A program made the position numbers and the translations under genes. From NCBI GenBank assembly GCA_023392635.1, contig JAEVYS010000087.1, positions 1 through 34,967 of the forward strand: a stretch of DNA of 34,967 nucleotides. The letters run 5' to 3'. Shown piece after piece: positions 31,673 through 34,967 of this stretch (its first letter is position 1; every line of letters starts with the position of its first letter). This DNA is from Actinomycetes bacterium (lineage in GTDB: Bacteria > Actinomycetota > Actinomycetes > Propionibacteriales > Propionibacteriaceae). The notes below the pieces were generated by a model. The model saw only the letters and a list, made by a program, of their open reading frames with translations. It was not told the origin of the DNA and did no database searches.

Positions 31673-33046
31673 ATGGCCGAACCGAAGGTGACCGCACCTG
31701 CCAAGGCTGAGGCGGGTGCTGGCGGCGGGCTGAAGGTGTCCGGGAACCTGCGCCAGTACGGCATGATGATCGCCCTCGTGCTGCTGATGCTGCTGTTCAC
31801 CGCCCTGACCGGCGGACTGTTCATGCAGCCCCGCAACATCACCCTGCTGCTCGTCCAGAACGCGTACGTGCTGATCCTCGCGATCGGCATGGTGATGGTG
31901 ATCATCGCCGGCCACATCGACCTGTCGGTGGGCTCGGTCTGTGCCTTCGTCGGTGCGACGGTTGCCCTCGCGATGGCGCAGTGGAACGTGCCGTGGTACC
32001 TCGCGATCCTTCTCGGCCTCGCGATGGGCATCCTGGTGGGCATCTGGCAAGGCTTCTGGGTGGCGTACGTCGGCATTCCCGCCTTCATCGTGACCCTGGC
32101 CGGCATGCTCCTGTTCCGTGGCCTCGACCTGATGATCCTCGGGGCGCAGTCCATCCCGGTGCCGGAGGAGTTCCAGGCCATCGCCAACGGCTACCTGCCC
32201 GCCGTCGGACCGAACACGAACTACCACAACATCACGCTGCTGCTCGGCCTGATCGGCGTGGGCGTCGTGATCTGGATGGAGGCGCGTCGCCGTGCCGGCC
32301 TGAAGAAGCACAACATGAAGCTGCCTTCGATGCTGGGTTCGGTGGTCAAGGTGGTCCTGCTCGGCGCCGTCATCATCATCTTCTCGATGCTGCTGGCGTC
32401 CTACAAGGGCGTCCCGGTGGTGGGCCTGATCCTGCTGGCGCTGGTCATCATCTACAGCTTCATCACCCAGAAGACCGTCTTCGGGCGCCACATCTACGCG
32501 GTCGGCGGCAACCGCAACGCCGCCCGCCTGACCGGCGTGAACACGCGCTTCGTGGACTTCATGGTGATGGTGAACATGGCCGTCCTCGCCGGTGTCGCCG
32601 GCATGGTCTACACCGCGTACCTGAACGCCGCCAACCCCAAGGACGGCACCGGCTTCGAGCTGGACGCCATCGCCGCAGTCTTCATCGGCGGCGCCGCGGT
32701 GACCGGTGGTATCGGCACCGTCGTCGGGTCGATGATCGGTGGCCTCGTGATGGGCGTGCTGAACCTGGGCCTGGCGAACATGAGCGTCGACCAGAACCTG
32801 ATCCAGGTGATCAAGGGCCTGGTGTTGCTGGCTGCCGTGGCGTTCGACGTGCTCAGCAAGATGCAGGGCAAGCCGAGTGTCATCGGGATGATCCAGCGCG
32901 GTCTGCGCCGCAACGACACCAACGTGCTCGAGGACCGCACCCCGGTGCGGGCCGACGAGGCTGCTCCGGCGACCGGGGTGGCGGACGTCTCCGCCAGCAC
33001 GAGGGACGATCTCGATCCGTCCCTGAACAAGACCGACCTGCGGTAG
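31673..33046 (+). CDS. gguB: Sugar ABC transporter permease (GguB type)
   Basis: A 457-residue inner-membrane permease with about ten or more hydrophobic segments. A cytoplasmic Ala/Gly-rich N terminus leads to the first helix at about 25. AIGMVMVIIAGHIDLSVGSVCAFVGA, YVGIPAFIVTLAGMLLFRGLDLMILG, AVGGNRNAARLTGVN (ATPase-contact loop) and FIGGAAVTGGIGTVVGSMIGGLVMGVLNLGL are hallmarks of the RbsC/XylH/GguB family. It forms one permease subunit that likely dimerises. A hydrophilic tail of about 50 residues follows the last helix. The gene closes the arabinose module and is followed by a strong terminator. Confidence 0.95.
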   Translation: MAEPKVTAPAKAEAGAGGGLKVSGNLRQYGMMIALVLLMLLFTALTGGLFMQPRNITLLLVQNAYVLILAIGMVMVIIAGHIDLSVGSVCAFVGATVALAMAQWNVPWYLAILLGLAMGILVGIWQGFWVAYVGIPAFIVTLAGMLLFRGLDLMILGAQSIPVPEEFQAIANGYLPAVGPNTNYHNITLLLGLIGVGVVIWMEARRRAGLKKHNMKLPSMLGSVVKVVLLGAVIIIFSMLLASYKGVPVVGLILLALVIIYSFITQKTVFGRHIYAVGGNRNAARLTGVNTRFVDFMVMVNMAVLAGVAGMVYTAYLNAANPKDGTGFELDAIAAVFIGGAAVTGGIGTVVGSMIGGLVMGVLNLGLANMSVDQNLIQVIKGLVLLAAVAFDVLSKMQGKPSVIGMIQRGLRRNDTNVLEDRTPVRADEAAPATGVADVSASTRDDLDPSLNKTDLR

Positions 33047-33065
33047 GTCATCGACCGCTGTCACC

Positions 33066-33099
33066 GACGAAGCCCCGGACCCTGCGCCGGGGCTTCGTC
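33066..33099 (+). terminator. Intrinsic terminator of the sugar transporter operon
   Basis: GACGAAGCCCCGG (33066-33078) and CCGGGGCTTCGTC (33087-33099) form a perfect 13-bp stem with an eight-base loop, followed by CTTTCCT. It is the clearest factor-independent terminator in the window. Confidence 0.9.
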
Positions 33100-33149
33100 C
33101 TTTCCTGTGGGGTCCCCGCTCTCCACGCTGGGTCGCCGGGCTGGGTGGC

Positions 33150-33155
33150 TAGCAT
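33150..33155 (+). promoter_or_regulatory. -10 box for the small gene at 33163
   Basis: TAGCAT, seven bases, ATG 33163: a leaderless-type arrangement shortly after the terminator of the transporter operon. Confidence 0.5.
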
Positions 33156-33162
33156 TCTCGCC

Positions 33163-33474
33163 ATGATGGCGATCAGCAGGTTCCGGGTGCCGGGCGACGC
33201 GTCCGTGTTCCGCTCGGGGGCCGAGGCGGTGGTCGCGCGCTTCGCTGCGTCCGGCGGTTGCGAGGGCGCCGAGGTCGTGCAGAACCTCGACGACCCGGAG
33301 CTGTGGGCGATCGTGAGCCGCTGGGCGGACGTGGGTTCGTACCGCAGGGCGTTCAACGGCACGGACGCGAAACTCGTTCTCATCCCGCTGTTGTCGCTGG
33401 CGATCGACGAGCCCAGCGCCTACGCCGAGCCGGCGTCCGTCGGCGAGAACCGGCCGCGCGGAACGCTAGGCTAG
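33163..33474 (+). CDS. Small predicted dimeric alpha-beta-barrel protein
   Basis: A 103-residue soluble protein. FRVPGDASVFRSGAEAVVARFAASGGCEGAEVVQNLDDPELWAIVSRWADVGSYRRAF has the strand-helix pattern and the W-x-x-V-x-x-W-x-x-x-x-x-Y-R-x-A-F layout of antibiotic-biosynthesis-monooxygenase-like (ABM) ferredoxin-fold proteins; LVLIPLLSLAIDEPSAYAE ends the fold. No enzymatic role is established. The ATG at 33163 (or 33166) is fixed by TAGCAT upstream and by the terminator just before. Its stop overlaps a TAGGCT box that probably drives glyS. An ABM-like gene beside glyS may be conserved, but I cannot check it here. Confidence 0.75.
   Translation: MMAISRFRVPGDASVFRSGAEAVVARFAASGGCEGAEVVQNLDDPELWAIVSRWADVGSYRRAFNGTDAKLVLIPLLSLAIDEPSAYAEPASVGENRPRGTLG
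33467..33472 (+). promoter_or_regulatory. Probable -10 box of glyS
   Basis: TAGGCT overlaps the stop codon of the preceding gene (TAG 33472-33474). It would give a leader of about 43 bases carrying GAGGGAG (33509-33515), seven bases before GTG 33523. Confidence 0.5.
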
Positions 33475-33522
33475 GCGGGCTGCCAGCCGGGCAGCATGTC
33501 GCAACGACGAGGGAGTTCTCTG

Positions 33523-34902
33523 GTGGCCAGCCGCCTGGACAATGTGATCAGCCTGACGAAGCGCCGCGGGTTCGTGTACCCGTGCGGCGAGATCTACGGA
33601 GGAACCAGGGCCGCTTGGGACTACGGTCCCTTCGGTGTCGAGCTCAAGGAGAACATCAAGCGCCAGTGGTGGCGCTCGGTGGTGCAGGGCCGCGACGACG
33701 TCGTCGGCCTGGACTCCTCGATCATCCTGCCCCGGCAGGTCTGGGTCGCGTCCGGCCACGTCGGGGTGTTCTCCGATCCGCTGACCGAATGCCTCAGCTG
33801 CCACAAGCGTTTCCGCGCCGACCAGCTGGAGGAGGCGTTCGAGTTCAAGAAGGGGCGCAAGCCGTCGGGCCTGGAGGAGATCAACTGCCCCGAGTGCGGG
33901 ACGCTCGGCCGCTTCACCGAGCCGCGCGACTTCAACATGATGCTGAAGACCTACCTCGGGGTCATCGAGGACGAGTCCGGGCTGCACTACCTGCGTCCGG
34001 AGACCGCGCAGGGCATCTTCATCAACTTCAAGAACGTCGAGGGCACCGCGCGCATGAAGGTGCCGTTCGGCATCGGCCAGGTGGGCAAGAGCTTCCGCAA
34101 CGAGATCACGCCCGGCAACTTCATCTTCCGCACCCGCGAGTTCGAGCAGATGGAGATGGAGTTCTTCGTCAAGCCCGGCACCGACGAGGAGTGGCACCAG
34201 CACTGGATCGACGCGCGCACGTCCTGGTACACCGACCTGGGCATCTCCCCGGAGAACCTGCGGCACTACGAGCACCCGAAGGAGAAGCTGTCGCACTACT
34301 CCAAGCGCACGGTCGACATCGAGTACAACTTCGGCTTCGCCGGTGGTGACGGCTGGGGTGAGCTCGAGGGCATCGCGAACCGCACCGACTTCGATCTCGG
34401 CACGCACTCGAAGCACTCCGGGACAGACCTGTCGTACTTCGAGCAGGCCACCGGCGAGCGCTACCTGCCCTACGTGATCGAGCCCGCCGCGGGCCTCACC
34501 CGGTCGCTGATGGCGTTCCTCGTCGAGGCCTACACCGAGGACGAGGCGCCCAACACGAAGGGCGGCGTCGACACCCGCACGGTGCTGAAGCTCGACCCCA
34601 GGCTGTCCCCGGTGAAGGCCGCGGTGCTGCCGCTGTCTCGCAACGCCGACCTGTCGCCGAAGGCGCGCGATCTCGCCGCGGAGCTCCGGAAGGTCTGGAA
34701 CGTCGAGTTCGACGACGCGCAGGCGATCGGACGCCGCTACCGCCGCCAGGACGAGATCGGCACGCCGTTCTGCATCACCGTCGACTTCGACACCCTCGAG
34801 GACAACGCGGTGACGATTCGTGAACGGGACACGATGGCCCAGGAGCGTGTCGCCCTCGACCAAGTGACGTCCTACCTCGGCGCCCGCCTGCTCGGCTGCT
34901 GA
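33523..34902 (+). CDS. glyS: Glycine--tRNA ligase, homodimeric type
   Basis: A 459-residue class II aminoacyl-tRNA synthetase charging tRNA-Gly. Motifs: RRGFVYPCGEIYGGTRAAWDYGPFGVELKENIKRQWW, a CxxC pair region (LSCHKRF, NCPECGTLGRFTEPRDFNMML), LRPETAQGIFINFKN, GKSFRNEITPGNFIFRTREFEQMEMEFFVKPG (motif 2), PYVIEPAAGLTRSLMAFLVEAY (motif 3) and a C-terminal anticodon-binding domain. An in-frame ATG at 33496 exists, but GAGGGAG seven bases before GTG 33523 and the VASRLDNVISL N terminus favour the latter. The protein appears complete, ending at 34902, and its stop codon abuts a repeat cluster that may end transcription. Confidence 0.97.
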   Translation: MASRLDNVISLTKRRGFVYPCGEIYGGTRAAWDYGPFGVELKENIKRQWWRSVVQGRDDVVGLDSSIILPRQVWVASGHVGVFSDPLTECLSCHKRFRADQLEEAFEFKKGRKPSGLEEINCPECGTLGRFTEPRDFNMMLKTYLGVIEDESGLHYLRPETAQGIFINFKNVEGTARMKVPFGIGQVGKSFRNEITPGNFIFRTREFEQMEMEFFVKPGTDEEWHQHWIDARTSWYTDLGISPENLRHYEHPKEKLSHYSKRTVDIEYNFGFAGGDGWGELEGIANRTDFDLGTHSKHSGTDLSYFEQATGERYLPYVIEPAAGLTRSLMAFLVEAYTEDEAPNTKGGVDTRTVLKLDPRLSPVKAAVLPLSRNADLSPKARDLAAELRKVWNVEFDDAQAIGRRYRRQDEIGTPFCITVDFDTLEDNAVTIRERDTMAQERVALDQVTSYLGARLLGC

Positions 34903-34967
34903 CCGAGAACGGGGACGGACCGAGTTGGGGACGGTTCCTAACTCGGTCCGCGGACCGAGTTAGGAAC
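34901..34967. repeat. Palindromic repeat cluster after glyS, cut by the window edge
   Basis: Four copies of a 16-base unit like GGACCGAGTTAGGAAC. Copy 1 (34901-34916) is degenerate and overlaps the glyS stop. Copy 2 is at 34917-34932. Copy 3 is inverted (34934-34949). Copy 4 is at 34952-34967. Copies 3 and 4 form a perfect 34-base palindrome (34934-34967); copies 2 and 3 can also form a hairpin. The cluster may continue past the window. Confidence 0.85.

Noticed and set aside
31652..33064. 470-codon open frame on the minus strand over the permease gene
   Set aside because: Mirror of a real membrane protein; its His/Asp/Val/Gln-rich translation is typical of an antisense artefact.
33466..34863. 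465-codon open frame on the minus strand
   Set aside because: Antisense shadow of glyS; the product is rich in Val, Leu, His and Arg and has no recognisable domain.
1..34967. tRNA, rRNA, CRISPR array, insertion sequence or prophage
   Set aside because: No regularly spaced repeats, cloverleaf-like segments or transposase/integrase coding sequences were found on either strand by reading.

Overview
The window is about 35 kb of very GC-rich DNA. GTG and ATG starts are mixed and genes are densely packed. The backbone runs hrcA-dnaJ-rsmE, phoH-ybeY-(CorC-like)-era-leuA, uppS, recO, glyS, which is the order expected in Actinomycetota. Together with TANNNT boxes six to eight bases ahead of start codons, this points to an actinobacterium, possibly Propionibacteriaceae-like (the family is inference only). 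I see no rRNA, tRNA, CRISPR array, transposase or prophage gene.

Layout. 41-5226: a divergent metallo-beta-lactamase-fold gene, then a HrcA-controlled operon hrcA-dnaJ-rsmE-tgt behind a CIRCE operator. 5327-9359: a zinc-ribbon/DUF3352 membrane protein, a YhhQ-type queuosine-precursor transporter (-), a DUF5709 acidic protein and a prolyl-iminopeptidase-like hydrolase. 9381-15448: phoH, ybeY, an inserted divergent MocR-regulator/YczE pair, a CNNM/CorC-type membrane protein and era. 15485-18010: a large palindrome, a ChaB/Rho-N protein (-), then leuA behind a leucine leader peptide. 18254-19301: two unrecognised genes, the first secreted. 19361-23867: a long-type argG, uppS (-), hsp20 with HAIR-like and CIRCE operators, an aldo/keto reductase (-) and a SIMPL-domain protein (-). 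23918-33046: an arabinose module made of araB (-), recO, araD-araA, and a ChvE/GguA/GguB-type sugar ABC transporter. 33163-34902: a small dimeric-barrel protein and glyS. The right edge ends in a palindromic repeat cluster.

How it fits together. The arabinose genes form a complete uptake and catabolism set: binding protein, ATPase and permease, then isomerase, kinase and epimerase giving D-xylulose 5-phosphate. They share LacI-like operator candidates on both sides of recO. Tgt and the YhhQ-type carrier together suggest salvage of a queuosine precursor. The heat-shock genes are linked by CIRCE elements at hrcA and hsp20.

The strongest non-coding observations are four. First, a leucine leader peptide precedes leuA, and its end carries the same octamer as the leuA Shine-Dalgarno region, so one intervening segment can pair with either; this predicts a translational attenuator. 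Second, a recurring TANNNT-N6-start architecture predicts leaderless mRNAs for many genes. Third, a HAIR-like site and a perfect CIRCE flank the hsp20 promoter. Fourth, two unusual repeat families are visible, at 911-1040 and at 34901-34967. All functional statements come from reading the sequence; no searches were run.
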